From Sedimenticola hydrogenitrophicus (GTDB lineage: Bacteria > Pseudomonadota > Gammaproteobacteria > Chromatiales > Chromatiaceae), in NCBI RefSeq assembly GCF_025175675.1, contig NZ_JANIOA010000023.1, positions 1 through 64,000 on the forward strand: DNA of 64,000 bases, read 5' to 3'. Below, one piece after another: positions 1-9,054 of the stretch. The notes below the pieces were generated by a model. That model did not search any database and was not told the origin of the DNA. It was given only the letters and a program-made list of their open reading frames with translations. Numbering within the stretch: position 1 is the first letter of the stretch; the number at the start of each line of letters is the position of its first letter. The position numbers and the translations under genes were made by a program.

Positions 1-45
1 GCAAAGAACGCAAAGAACGCAAAGAACGCAAAGAACGCAAAGAGC
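1..45. repeat. 9-bp tandem repeat, five units
   Basis: Five head-to-tail copies of GCAAAGAAC, the last with one change, open the window. The reverse complement GTTCTTTGC recurs near 124-132, so the tract may be one arm of a larger dispersed repeat whose left part lies outside. No gene is visible in 1-280. Confidence 0.85.
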
Positions 46-251
46 TACGATGACTTACCTGCACGTCAGGGCAAGCCCGGCAGGTGAAGGATCGGGAGGA
101 TACAAGCCGGTGTTTTCCTTCGTGTTCTTTGCGTCCTTGCCGGTTGAAATAAGGTTTTGGTTGTAGGTCGCGTTAGCCGAAGGCGTAATCCGATAGATCG
201 GGCTTATTCGTCGGATTACGCTGCATTTCTCCGACCTGCGATCCTGATGGC

Positions 252-274
252 TGAGCCAGGTGGGTAATCAGGTA
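252..274 (+). repeat. 23-bp dispersed repeat, copy 1
   Basis: This segment, beginning TGAGCCAG and ending AATCAGGTA, recurs at 49274-49296 with one mismatch in the same orientation. Both copies lie in non-coding DNA just beyond the stop codon of a minus-strand gene region. Function unknown. Confidence 0.6.
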
Positions 275-280
275 ACCCTA

Positions 281-898
281 TCAGTGCCGCAGCCCGATAT
301 AGGCACCGGCCGCCATCATGATGGAGCCGGCCACCCGGTTGAGCCCGCGCATCGCCCGCTCGGAACGAAACTTCTTGCGTGCCCAGGAGGCGCTGAGCGC
401 GATCAGCAGCAGACCCAGCATCAACCCGACCAGGGTGATCACCGAGGCCAGAACGATATCCCGGGTGGTCAGCACGCTCAGGTCCATGAAGGTGGGCAGG
501 AAGGCGATGTAGAACAGGATCACCTTGGGGTTGGAGGCCGAGATCAGGAAGCCCTGGATAAAACTCTTCACCTGATCGCTCGACTTCACCCCGGCCGCTT
601 CGGTGGCCAGGCTGGGCCGGGTGCGCCACATCCGCCAGCCGAGATAGAGCAGGTAGGCGGCGCCCAGGATCCGGATCAGCGTAAACAGCCCGCCCCAGTG
701 TTCGGCTACGGCGGCCAGGCCGTAGCAGGCGAAGACCAGGTAGACGATGTCGCTGATCGCCATCCCCAGCGCCAGGGTAACGCAGGCCGCCGTCCCCTCG
801 GTCATGGCACGCGCCAGAATGGCGAACACCCCGGGACCCGGGGTGATGGAGAAGATGAAGATGGCCACGAAAAAGGCCAGAGCGCTTTCTGTCGACAT
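281..898 (-). CDS. LysE/RhtB-family amino-acid exporter
   Basis: A 205-aa inner-membrane protein expected to export amino acids or similar small metabolites by proton exchange. The family signature SITPGPGVFA lies in the first membrane helix (about residues 6-30). Further hydrophobic helices follow at roughly 36-65 and 74-93, then an ISASNPKVILFY helix near 120 typical of the family, and two more to the end. The frame stays open upstream to 1069, but the extra 57 residues are arginine-rich and run through a palindromic repeat, so the ATG of MSTESALAFF is chosen; length then matches the usual 200-210 aa. The substrate cannot be told from sequence. It stands alone, with no neighbour in operon distance. 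Confidence 0.85.
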   Translation of the reverse strand: MSTESALAFFVAIFIFSITPGPGVFAILARAMTEGTAACVTLALGMAISDIVYLVFACYGLAAVAEHWGGLFTLIRILGAAYLLYLGWRMWRTRPSLATEAAGVKSSDQVKSFIQGFLISASNPKVILFYIAFLPTFMDLSVLTTRDIVLASVITLVGLMLGLLLIALSASWARKKFRSERAMRGLNRVAGSIMMAAGAYIGLRH

Positions 899-934
899 GG
901 GAGAGACCTGTATCCGCCACCTGATCTGCCTGAG

Positions 935-999
935 GGTGTCGGAGTCGCGCGCCCGCTGTAGTGGGCACGCCACCAAAACCTCCGCGCGACTCCGACACC
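935..999. repeat. Palindromic element A (GTCGGAGTC family)
   Basis: Perfect 17-bp inverted arms, GGTGTCGGAGTCGCGCG and its complement, enclose 31 bases. The outer GGTGTCGGAGTC core is shared with the elements at 1125-1198 and 20169-20239, while the inner arm bases differ but stay complementary. It lies just upstream of the LysE-type gene. It resembles REP-like sequences mobilised by RAYT-type transposases; none is in the window. Confidence 0.75.
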
Positions 1000-1124
1000 T
1001 GCGGCGATGAATTCGCCAGATCATAACCCATTGACACGGCCAAGACAGTCGCCGAGAAGACAATTTCAATCTCTTTTGTCCCCCGCACCTTCCGTTGCAT
1101 GGGTAACTTGGGGGTCGTAACTTG

Positions 1125-1198
1125 AGGGGTCGGAGTCAAATTGAGTTCATGATTTTGGCTTAACCGTCCAGGCTTGATCCAATTTGACTCCGACCCCT
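1125..1198. repeat. Palindromic element B (GTCGGAGTC family)
   Basis: Perfect 19-bp inverted arms AGGGGTCGGAGTCAAATTG enclose 36 bases. It is a second member of the family at 935-999, with a different inner arm. The whole stretch 899-1334 carries no gene I can support; it holds these two palindromes and presumably the divergent promoters of the two transporters. Confidence 0.75.
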
Positions 1199-1334
1199 GC
1201 GGCCTAAATACTGCGAACCCCGACCCTTGCGGCCTGATCGGTTGCAGATGAAACTAACCCTTCCCCGTCCCTGTTATTAATTACGCCGAAATCGGGTACC
1301 ATGCGGCATCCGCCGAAACCGAAGGGAATCCATC

Positions 1335-2562
1335 GTGAGCGCAAATAATCCCAACCTGCCCCACTTGGCGCACCCCGCTGCTGGTCATCATCGCCGGCTG
1401 CCTGATCGCCATGATCGGCTTCGGCATCCGCTCGGTGTTCGGCCTGTTCCTGGAACCCATGACCCTGACCCACGGCTGGAACCGCGAGACCTTCGCCATC
1501 GCCATGGCGATCCAGAACTTGCTGTGGGGCATCGGCGTACCGGTAGCCGGGGCCATGGCCGACCGCTTCGGGCCGATGCGGGTGCTCTCCTTCGGCGCCC
1601 TGCTCTACGCCATCGGCGTCTGGGGCATGGCCACCACCGACAGCAGCCTGGGGCTGCACCTGTTCGGCGGTGTGCTGACCGGCCTCGGCATCGCCTTCTC
1701 CGCCTTCTCCATCGCCCTGGCGGCCATGGCCAAGGTGGTGGGGCCGGAGCGGCGCACCCTGGTACTGGGACTCGGCACCGCCGCCGGTTCCCTCGGACAG
1801 GTGGTCTTCTCGCCCCTCGGCCAGCAGTTCATCGCCGCCTTCGGCTGGCAGGCGGCATTGCTGATCCTGGCCGCCTCCGCGCTGTTGATCATTCCCTTTG
1901 CCCTGGTACTGCCGGACAGCCACACCCACCTGGGTGAACCGGCCTACGACCAGTCGCTGGTAGAGGCGCTACGCGAGGCGGCTGGGCATCGCGGCTTCGT
2001 GCTGCTCACCGTCGGCTTCTTCGTCTGCGGTTTCCACGTCGCCTTCATCACCGTCCACTTTCCCTCCTATGTGAAGGATCTGGGACTGGCACCGGAGGTG
2101 GGGGCCTACGCCCTGGCAATTATCGGCCTGTTCAATATTATCGGCTCGTTCCTCTCCGGTGCCGCCGGCACCCGCTGGAGCAAGAAGGGCGGTCTCGCCT
2201 TCATCTACTTCACCCGGGCGGCGGTCATCACCGCGCTGCTGCTGGCGCCGAAGACCCCCCTGACCATTTACCTGTTCGCCGCCGCCATGGGTATCCTCTG
2301 GCTCTCCACCGTACCCCTCACCTCCGGCATCGTCGCCCAGGTGTTCGGCGTGCGTTACATGGCCACCCTGTTCGGCATCGTCTTCTTCAGCCATCAGATC
2401 GGCAGCTTCCTCGGGGTCTGGCTGGGCGGGCGGCTGTATGACACCACCGGCACCTACAATGCCATCTGGTGGGCCGGGGTGGTGCTGGGGCTGCTGGCCG
2501 CCCTGATTCACCTGCCGATCAATGAACGTCCCCTGGCCCGACTGGCGCCCGAGCCCCGGTGA
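1335..2562 (+). CDS. MFS transporter, probably frameshifted at the 5' end
   Basis: A major facilitator resembling the oxalate/formate antiporter-like and monocarboxylate-type carriers, with about twelve helices; the intact frame from the internal ATG at 1411 gives 383 aa (starting MIGFGIRSVF, containing AMADRFGPMR after helix 2). The first helix seems to begin upstream: frame 1 reads TWRTPLLVIIAGCLIA directly before that ATG but has a stop at 1336-1338. A GTG at 1335 in frame 3 starts SANNPNLPH. Removing one C from the CCCC run at 1359-1362 joins the two into a normal N-terminus. So either the gene carries a one-base insertion or the base call is wrong. Substrate unknown; no partner genes. 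Confidence 0.75.
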
Positions 2563-2856
2563 AACAAATCCGTAGATTCGCAAGGGTACATTCCATACAC
2601 GATTTTGATAGACTGATTATTTGCCGTTATCACCCGAAACGGTGAAGTTGTTTACTGCAGGGTGCGGACAGCCGTCAGTGCTGCCAGGTGTCAGGTAAGG
2701 CCACTCCTCCCGGGAGACGACTATTATATAAAGATGTAGTCATTAGGCCGTGCCGGAATCCCGTGGCGCGGTGGCGGGTGAGCCGTTGCAACACCCCTGC
2801 AGGCACCCGGGATGACGGCATTTCCATTGGATTATCAACTGCGACAAGGGCATTAC

Positions 2857-5034
2857 ATGACAGCACGTACACAGATCGGCGGCTTGCAAATCGCCAACGT
2901 GATCAAAGAATTGGTAGAGAACCGGATCATACCGGGGAGCGGGGTTAACGCCGCCGACTTCTGGAGCCGACTCGAGCAGATCGTCGACGACCTGACCCCG
3001 AAAAACCGTGCCCTGCTGGCCAGGCGTGACCAACTCCAGGCGCAGATCGACCAGTGGCACCGGCAGCAGGCCGGCCAACCGCTGGATGCGGCCGCCTACA
3101 AGACGTTCCTGGTCGAGATCGGCTACCTGCTACCGGAGGTGGCGGACTTCACTATCGGGACCGAGAACGTCGACCCGGAGATCGCCGAGATGGCCGGTCC
3201 CCAGCTGGTGGTGCCAATCAACAACGCCCGCTACGCCCTCAACGCCAGCAACGCCCGCTGGGGCAGCCTGTACGACGCCCTCTACGGTACCGATGCCATC
3301 GCGCAGAGCGGCGACCTGGCGATCACCGCCGGCTACAACCCGGCGCGCGGCGCCAAGGTGATCGAGACCGCGCGCAACCTGCTGGATGAGGCGGTAGCGC
3401 TGGCGAACGGCAGCCATCGGGACGCCACCGGCTACCGCATCATCGACGGCGCGCTCACGGTCAGCCTGGGCGACGGCAGCGAGACCGGCCTGGCGCAGCC
3501 GGAAAAACTGGCCGGTTTCAACGGCGAGGCCGACGCCCCCAGCGCGGTGCTGCTGAAGAACAACGGCCTGCACCTGGAGATCCAGATCGACCGCAACTCG
3601 CCGATCGGTAAGGGGGATGCGGCCGGGGTGAAGGACGTGCTGCTGGAGGCGGCCATCACCACCATCCAGGACTGTGAGGACTCGGTCACCGCCGTGGACG
3701 CGGAGGACAAGGCGCTGGTCTACAGCAACATGCTGGGCCTGTTCATGGGCGACCTGAGCACCGACATGGAGAAGGGCGGCAAGACCATCACCCGCCACCT
3801 GAACCCGGACCGTAGCTACCGCACCCCCGACGGCGGCAGCCTGACCCTGCCGGGCCGCAGCCTGCTGTTCATCCGCAACGTCGGTCACCTGATGACCAAC
3901 GAGGCGATCCTCGACCGCAACGGCGACGAGATACCCGAGGGCATCCTGGACGGCATGATGACCGCCCTGATCGCCCTGCACGACTTGAAAGGCAACGGCA
4001 AGTACCGCAACAGCCGGCGCGGCAGCATCTATATCGTGAAACCGAAAATGCACGGTCCGGAAGAAGTCGCCTTCACCTGCGAGCTGTTCAGCCGCATCGA
4101 GGAGGCCCTGGGCCTGGCGCGCAACACCATGAAGGTCGGCATCATGGACGAGGAGCGCCGTACCACGGTCAACCTGAAGGCCTGTATCCAGGCCGCCAGG
4201 GAGCGCGTGGTGTTCATCAACACCGGCTTCCTCGACCGCACCGGCGACGAGATCCACACCAGCATGGAGGCCGGTCCGGTGGCGCGCAAGGAGGCGATGA
4301 AACAGCTCCCCTGGATCAAGGCCTACGAGGACTGGAACGTGGACATCGGACTGCGCTGCGGGCTGCGCGGCAAGGCGCAGATCGGCAAGGGCATGTGGCC
4401 CATCCCCGACCAGATGGCCAACATGCTGCAGGCCAAGATCGCCCACCCGCTGGCCGGTGCCAACACCGCCTGGGTGCCCTCGCCCACCGCCGCCACCCTG
4501 CATGCCATCCACTACCACAAGGTGAACGTGGCCGAGCGCCAGAACGAACTGGCGAGCCGCGAGCTGGCCAGCCTGGACGCCATCCTGGAGATCCCGCTGA
4601 TGGGCGACCGGAGCTACAGCGCCGAGGAGATCCAGCAGGAGCTGGACAACAACGCCCAGGGCATCCTCGGCTATGTGGTGCGCTGGATCGACCAGGGGGT
4701 GGGCTGCTCCAAGGTGCCCGACATCAACGACGTCGGCCTGATGGAGGACCGCGCCACCCTGCGCATCTCCAGCCAGCACATCGCCAACTGGCTGCGCCAC
4801 GGCGTCTGCAGCGAGGCGCAGGTAATGGAGACCCTGAAACGCATGGCCGCCGTGGTGGACCGGCAGAACGCCGATGACCCCAACTACCGCGACATGGCAC
4901 CCGGCTTCGACGGCGTCGCCTTCCAGGCCGCCTGCGACCTGGTGTTCAAGGGCACCGAACAGCCCAACGGCTACACCGAACCGGTGCTGCACGCGCGGCG
5001 CCGCGAGGCCAAGGCAAAGTACGGCCAGGCCTGA
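2857..5034 (+). CDS. glcB: Malate synthase G
   Basis: Condenses glyoxylate with acetyl-CoA to malate in the cytoplasm. The 725-aa protein can be aligned by eye with E. coli GlcB along its length. Recognisable segments are [34 protein letters not shown] (holding the arginine equal to E. coli R338), [11 protein letters not shown]-like [38 protein letters not shown] (catalytic aspartate) and GCSKVPD (cysteine near the active site). The ATG at 2857 is preferred to 2812 because it follows AAGG by about eight bases and gives the family length. No isocitrate lyase gene is in the window; glyoxylate could also come from glycolate. It converges with pckA. The 294-base leader shows no motif I recognise. 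Confidence 0.97.
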   Translation: MTARTQIGGLQIANVIKELVENRIIPGSGVNAADFWSRLEQIVDDLTPKNRALLARRDQLQAQIDQWHRQQAGQPLDAAAYKTFLVEIGYLLPEVADFTIGTENVDPEIAEMAGPQLVVPINNARYALNASNARWGSLYDALYGTDAIAQSGDLAITAGYNPARGAKVIETARNLLDEAVALANGSHRDATGYRIIDGALTVSLGDGSETGLAQPEKLAGFNGEADAPSAVLLKNNGLHLEIQIDRNSPIGKGDAAGVKDVLLEAAITTIQDCEDSVTAVDAEDKALVYSNMLGLFMGDLSTDMEKGGKTITRHLNPDRSYRTPDGGSLTLPGRSLLFIRNVGHLMTNEAILDRNGDEIPEGILDGMMTALIALHDLKGNGKYRNSRRGSIYIVKPKMHGPEEVAFTCELFSRIEEALGLARNTMKVGIMDEERRTTVNLKACIQAARERVVFINTGFLDRTGDEIHTSMEAGPVARKEAMKQLPWIKAYEDWNVDIGLRCGLRGKAQIGKGMWPIPDQMANMLQAKIAHPLAGANTAWVPSPTAATLHAIHYHKVNVAERQNELASRELASLDAILEIPLMGDRSYSAEEIQQELDNNAQGILGYVVRWIDQGVGCSKVPDINDVGLMEDRATLRISSQHIANWLRHGVCSEAQVMETLKRMAAVVDRQNADDPNYRDMAPGFDGVAFQAACDLVFKGTEQPNGYTEPVLHARRREAKAKYGQA

Positions 5035-5113
5035 TCGCTCCCGCACACGGGCGATTCGGACCCCGGACCACGCCACAGTGAAACCCGGGGAAAAAATATC
5101 CCGTAACAAATGG

Positions 5114-5138
5114 AAACGCCCGTCTTAGACGGGCGTTT
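5114..5138. terminator. Bidirectional terminator between glcB and pckA
   Basis: A perfect 11-bp stem (AAACGCCCGTC, loop TTA) with an A-tract on one side and a T-tract on the other, so it can serve both convergent genes. It is 80 bases past the glcB stop and 43 bases past the pckA stop. Confidence 0.9.
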
Positions 5139-5180
5139 TCATTGTTGCCTGCGCCGACCCGCGCCGGAGCGCCAGCGCGG

Positions 5181-6806
5181 TCAGTCGATCTGCGGACCCG
5201 CCGCCACCAGCCGTTTGCCCTCCGCCGCGTCGGTATAGCGACCGAAGTTTTCCGCGAACAGGTGGGCCAACGCCTTTGCCTTGGCATCCCACTCCGCCGC
5301 GTCGGCATAGGTGTCCCGGGGGTCCAGAATGCCGCTGTCACAACCGGGTAGCTCGGTCGGTACCTGCAGATTGAATACCGGAATGCTCTTGGTTGCCGCG
5401 TGCTCGATGGAGCCATCCAGGATGGCATCGATAATGGCGCGGGTGTCCTGGATAGAGATGCGCTTGCCGGAACCGTTCCAGCCGGTATTCACCAGGTACG
5501 CGGTGGCGCCCACCGCCTCCATGCGCTTCACCAGCTCCCTGGCATACCGGGTCGGGTGCAGTTTCAGGAACGCGGCCCCGAAGCAGGCCGAGAAGGTGGG
5601 GGTCGGCTCGGTGATGCCGCGCTCGGTACCCGCCAGCTTGGCGGTGAATCCGGAGAGGAAGTGGTACTCGGTCTGATCCGGCGTCAATCGGGAGACCGGT
5701 GGCAACACGCCGAAGGCGTCGGCAGTGAGGAAGATCACCTTCTGTGCATGCCCCGCCTTGGAGACCGGCTTGACAATATTTTCGATATGGTGGATCGGAT
5801 AGCTGACCCGGGTGTTCTCGGTACGCGAACCGTCGCTGAAATCGATCTTGCCGTTCTCATCGACAGTCACATTCTCCAGCAGCGCATCGCGCTTGATCGC
5901 ATGGTAGATATCCGGCTCGTTCTCCTCGCTCAGATTGATGGTCTTGGCATAACAACCGCCCTCGAAATTGAAAATGCCGTCATCGTCCCAGCCGTGTTCA
6001 TCATCGCCAATCAGGGCGCGCTTGGGATCGGCCGAGAGGGTGGTCTTGCCGGTACCGGAGAGACCGAAGAAGATCGCCACATCACCCTGCTCTCCCACAT
6101 TTGCCGAACAGTGCATGGAGGCGATGCCGCGCAGCGGCAGCAGGTAATTCATCATCGAGAACATGCCCTTTTTCATCTCGCCGCCGTACCAGGTGCCGCC
6201 GATCAGCTGCATCCGCTCGGTAAGATTGAAGGCGACAAAATTCTCACTGTTGAGGCCCTGACGCTGCCAGTGGGGATTAGTCGCCCTGGCGCCGTTCAGC
6301 ACCACAAAGTCGGGCTCAAAGTGCCGCAACTCCTCCTCACTCGGCCGGATGAACATATTTTTCACAAAGTGCGCCTGCCAGGCCACCTCGGTGATGATGC
6401 GTACGCTGAGACGGCTGCTCACATTGGCACCGCAGAAGGCATCGATGACGAACAGGCGCTTGCCGGAAAGCTGCCGGGCAACCAGTTCCTTCAGTTCTCC
6501 CCAGGTCTCCTGGGAGAGCGCCTTGTTATCGTTCTTGCCGTGGTGCGACCACCAGAGGGTATCCTCGGTCGTGGCGTCGCGAACGATATACTTGTCCTTC
6601 GGGGAACGGCCGGTGAAATCACCGGTACTCACCGCAACCGCCCCAAGCTCGGTAACCACACCCCGCTCAAAGCCCTCAAGGTCGGTACGGGTCTCCTCCT
6701 CGAAGAGCTGTGCATAGGAGGGGTTATAGACAATCTCCGCCACATCGGTAATGCCAAATCGACTGAGATCCGCTGGGGCCGAAAGGCCTCTGGTCGGCAT
6801 GTCCAT
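5181..6806 (-). CDS. pckA: Phosphoenolpyruvate carboxykinase (ATP)
   Basis: Converts oxaloacetate and ATP to PEP, CO2 and ADP, the entry to gluconeogenesis. At 541 aa it matches the E. coli enzyme (540) in order and spacing. Features visible are [19 protein letters not shown] (substrate site), [12 protein letters not shown] (P-loop, near residue 249), [10 protein letters not shown] (metal site) and the [27 protein letters not shown] and LAGTERG segments. The ATG of MDMPTRG is chosen because AGGAGA sits four bases before it; longer starts add non-homologous residues. It faces glcB across a shared terminator, which suits growth on acetate, glyoxylate or other organic acids. The 360 bases upstream are AT-rich near 6980-7030 and probably hold its promoter. 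Confidence 0.97.
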   Translation of the reverse strand: MDMPTRGLSAPADLSRFGITDVAEIVYNPSYAQLFEEETRTDLEGFERGVVTELGAVAVSTGDFTGRSPKDKYIVRDATTEDTLWWSHHGKNDNKALSQETWGELKELVARQLSGKRLFVIDAFCGANVSSRLSVRIITEVAWQAHFVKNMFIRPSEEELRHFEPDFVVLNGARATNPHWQRQGLNSENFVAFNLTERMQLIGGTWYGGEMKKGMFSMMNYLLPLRGIASMHCSANVGEQGDVAIFFGLSGTGKTTLSADPKRALIGDDEHGWDDDGIFNFEGGCYAKTINLSEENEPDIYHAIKRDALLENVTVDENGKIDFSDGSRTENTRVSYPIHHIENIVKPVSKAGHAQKVIFLTADAFGVLPPVSRLTPDQTEYHFLSGFTAKLAGTERGITEPTPTFSACFGAAFLKLHPTRYARELVKRMEAVGATAYLVNTGWNGSGKRISIQDTRAIIDAILDGSIEHAATKSIPVFNLQVPTELPGCDSGILDPRDTYADAAEWDAKAKALAHLFAENFGRYTDAAEGKRLVAAGPQID

Positions 6807-7167
6807 ACTATCTCCTGGCAACTGTTCACATTGAAGGGGATTCCGGCGGCTCATCCCGCTTGGTTTCAGTGCCCCAGAACACCGAACCCCGCCATGCCTT
6901 GCCAACAATCTCCCGGTCCACCACCCCGTATCCGGGGGAATAACACAGCAAGTTTAGCTGCTATAGCAGGTCTGGCAGGGTAATGATAGAAAATATTAAT
7001 CATCTATAATTTTTTCTTATGATATCTATTTGTTGCCCTTAACAACCTGAAGTGGATGAACTGGCATAACCGAACCGACTGGTATCATAATCAGGCAGTC
7101 TTTTTCCGCCCCGCATTGGCAACCTATGCTCGGTCCTCATCCATACAACCCACGACCCGGTCAAACC

Positions 7168-7722
7168 ATGCACACCAGCAACCCTATCCACCACATCATC
7201 GTCCCCGGTTACGGCAACTCCGGCCCCGATCACTGGCAGAGCCACTGGCAGCAGCGGCTGCCCAACAGCCGCCGCACCCGCCCCGCCAGCTGGGACTTCC
7301 CGGAACACGACGACTGGGTCGCCGCCCTGGACCGGGAAATCACCGCCGCCGCAGGCCCGGTGATCCTGATCGCCCACAGCCTGGGCACCATCACCGTGGC
7401 CGAATGGGCCGCTGAACACGCCTCGGACCGGGTCATCGGTGCCCTGCTGGTGGCCATCCCCGACGTGCAGCGCCCCGACCTGCCGGACGCCATCCAGGGC
7501 TTCTCCAACCCGCAACTCGCCCCGCTGCCCTTCCCCGCCATCGCCGTGCTGAGCCGCAACGACCCCTACTCCGCCCTGCAACGCGGCCGGCTGTTCGCCG
7601 AACGCCTGGGCGCCCGCATCGAGCTCCTCGGCGACTACGGCCACATCAACCACGAATCGGGTCTGGGGGAGTGGGAGCAGGGGCTGAAATGGCTGGATGA
7701 ATTGCGTGCTGCGGATGAGTGA
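7168..7722 (+). CDS. RBBP9/YdeN-family serine hydrolase
   Basis: A 184-aa cytoplasmic alpha/beta hydrolase of the small DUF1234/RBBP9 group. It starts with the family signature HHIIVPGYGNSGPDHWQ. The triad is readable: nucleophile Ser71 in AHSLG, Asp132 in SRNDPY, His159 in GHINHESG. An in-frame ATG at 7126 adds 14 unrelated residues, so MHTSNP is used. The physiological substrate is not known for the family. The codons for about residues 135-178 are repeated at 15623-15755, 8,054 bases downstream, and the gene's last bases run into an IS66-like remnant, so its 3' end sits at the left edge of the efflux module. Confidence 0.88.
   Translation: MHTSNPIHHIIVPGYGNSGPDHWQSHWQQRLPNSRRTRPASWDFPEHDDWVAALDREITAAAGPVILIAHSLGTITVAEWAAEHASDRVIGALLVAIPDVQRPDLPDAIQGFSNPQLAPLPFPAIAVLSRNDPYSALQRGRLFAERLGARIELLGDYGHINHESGLGEWEQGLKWLDELRAADE
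7569..7701 (+). repeat. Left 133-bp direct repeat flanking the efflux module
   Basis: The 3' part of the hydrolase gene matches 15623-15755 over 133 bases with one mismatch (7584 against 15638). Identity stops abruptly on both sides. The left copy lies inside an intact gene; the right copy is an isolated fragment. Confidence 0.95.
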
Positions 7723-7825
7723 TGCCAACGGTCTCAACGCGAATCAGGTTCGGCGCTGGATGCGCGACCCCGGCGATCAGTCAGTGCGCTGTCAGGAAGT
7801 GTTGCCAATCGCTCCCACGCGCTGA
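7718..7825 (+). pseudogene. Remnant of an IS66-type accessory transposase (orfA)
   Basis: The frame running out of the hydrolase stop region reads DANGLNANQVRRWM and ends near VLPIAPTR. The NGLNANQVRRW block is the helix-turn-helix signature of IS66-family TnpA/OrfA proteins. Only about 36 codons survive, with no inverted repeat or TnpB/TnpC, so it is debris. It supports past transposon activity at the edge of the efflux module. The similarity is short, hence moderate confidence. Confidence 0.5.
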
Positions 7826-7858
7826 TCATCCGTTGAGCGTCCGCAGGATGATGTGGCA

Positions 7859-8191
7859 CTAATCCCGCAACTCACCCGAGCTTCCCAGAATCGAGCGGCG
7901 CGCACGCAGGTGCGGGTCGATCGTCGACTGCGATCCCGTCGCGAGTGCGGGCTGGAACGCGACGCCCGTCACGGGTGGCACGACAATTCGCTGACGCGCG
8001 AACTCATGCGGATCCGTCGGCGCCAGCGCCGCAGTTGCCGTCGTGCTGCGGATGGCTGCCGAATGCTGTGTCACGCTCAGTATCAACTGCCGCGCCTGCT
8101 CGTGAGGGTCCAGCGGGCGACCGGCATCGGCCAGCGCGGTGTGGGCGGAAAGGACGAGGGCGATGCCGGACAATGCCAGAGTCGAGTTCAT
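7859..8191 (-). CDS. Small exported protein with three DPH-x2-AR repeats
   Basis: A 110-aa protein with a signal peptide (MNSTLALSGIALVLSAHTALA, cut after about residue 22). The mature part carries three spaced repeats: DPHEQARQLI, DPHEFARQRI and DPHLRARRSI, joined by low-complexity Ser/Thr/Ala linkers. The ATG at 8191 follows an AGGAG and gives a clean signal peptide; the longer open frame upstream overlaps the SDR gene antisense. It probably ends an operon read from 10565 (outer-membrane factor, SDR, this gene), with a 77-base gap to the SDR. The histidine- and arginine-bearing repeats could bind a ligand or metal, but no function is established. Confidence 0.72.
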   Translation of the reverse strand: MNSTLALSGIALVLSAHTALADAGRPLDPHEQARQLILSVTQHSAAIRSTTATAALAPTDPHEFARQRIVVPPVTGVAFQPALATGSQSTIDPHLRARRSILGSSGELRD

Positions 8192-8268
8192 GATGAGTCT
8201 CCTGTTCAGGTGATGCGGTGGGCGGGCGGCACCGTTGGCGCTTGGCACCGCTCGGCCGGAAATACGTG

Positions 8269-9054
8269 TCATCCGTTCATGGCACGCGACAAAAAGGCCT
8301 GGTGCAACCAGCGTGGCGTCGCCCACGTGAGGATCACGAGGGCCTTGTTCGCCCAGCCCGGCACGACGCTGATGCGTCCGGCCTGCAAGGCGCGGATACC
8401 GGCGCGCACCACGGTGGCCGGCTGCATCATCAACCCCTTTAGCGCGGGTGTGATCTTCATCTGCGCCGCGGTGACGAAGCCGGTGTCCGACACGCCCGGG
8501 CAAAGCGCCGTCACCGTGACCCCATCGCGCTTGAGTTCGCGATGCAGCGCTTCACCCAGGCGCAACACGTAAGCCTTGGCAGCGGCATAGACGGCGAAGT
8601 TCTGCACCCCCTGGTAGGCCAGCAGGCTGGCCACCAGCAGGATCTTCCCGCGTCCGCGTGCCCGCATGTCTTGCGCAAAGACGTGGGTAATCGCGGTCAG
8701 GCTCGTCACATCCAGCTGCACCATTGCCATCGCCGCGTCCAACTGGCTCTCCACGAACGGGCCTTGCAGTCCATGGCCGGCGTTGTTGATCAGGATGTCG
8801 ATCGCAATGCCTCGCTCGCGGAGGCCCCGATGCAGTTGGGTGACCGCCGCAATATCCGAGAGATCGACCTGCTCCACCACGACGTCGATGTCGTACTGTC
8901 GGCGTAGTGTCTCGGCGAGTGCTTGAAGCCGGGCCAGCCGGCACGCCACCAGGACCAGCGAATGGCCCTGCTCGGCATATTGGCGGGCGAACTCCTCGCC
9001 GAAGCCGCTCGATGCGCCCGTGATGAGCACCCATGAATTGTCTGTTGTGGTCAT
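8269..9054 (-). CDS. Short-chain dehydrogenase/reductase
   Basis: A 261-aa classical SDR. It has the nucleotide-binding TGASSGFG (residues 12-19), LINNAG (about 88-93), catalytic Ser143 in VASLLAYQ and Tyr156/Lys160 in YAAAK, followed by PGVSDTGF. It therefore reduces or oxidises a carbonyl/alcohol with NAD(P)(H); the substrate is unknown. Its ATG overlaps the stop of the outer-membrane factor gene as ATGA, so the two are translationally coupled, which is unusual for an enzyme beside an RND system. It may modify the pump's substrate or repair membrane lipid; this is inference. Confidence 0.9.
   Translation of the reverse strand: MTTTDNSWVLITGASSGFGEEFARQYAEQGHSLVLVACRLARLQALAETLRRQYDIDVVVEQVDLSDIAAVTQLHRGLRERGIAIDILINNAGHGLQGPFVESQLDAAMAMVQLDVTSLTAITHVFAQDMRARGRGKILLVASLLAYQGVQNFAVYAAAKAYVLRLGEALHRELKRDGVTVTALCPGVSDTGFVTAAQMKITPALKGLMMQPATVVRAGIRALQAGRISVVPGWANKALVILTWATPRWLHQAFLSRAMNG

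Noticed and set aside
1-45. CRISPR-like array
   Set aside because: The 9-bp units are contiguous with no spacers; it is a simple tandem repeat.
2563-2856. Riboswitch in the long glcB leader
   Set aside because: I looked for glycine-riboswitch-like conserved cores and found no convincing match or paired tandem structure.
3130-5109. 659-codon open frame antisense to glcB
   Set aside because: It mirrors glcB in a GC-rich gene, has low-complexity His/Val/Gly composition and no ribosome site; glcB is certain.
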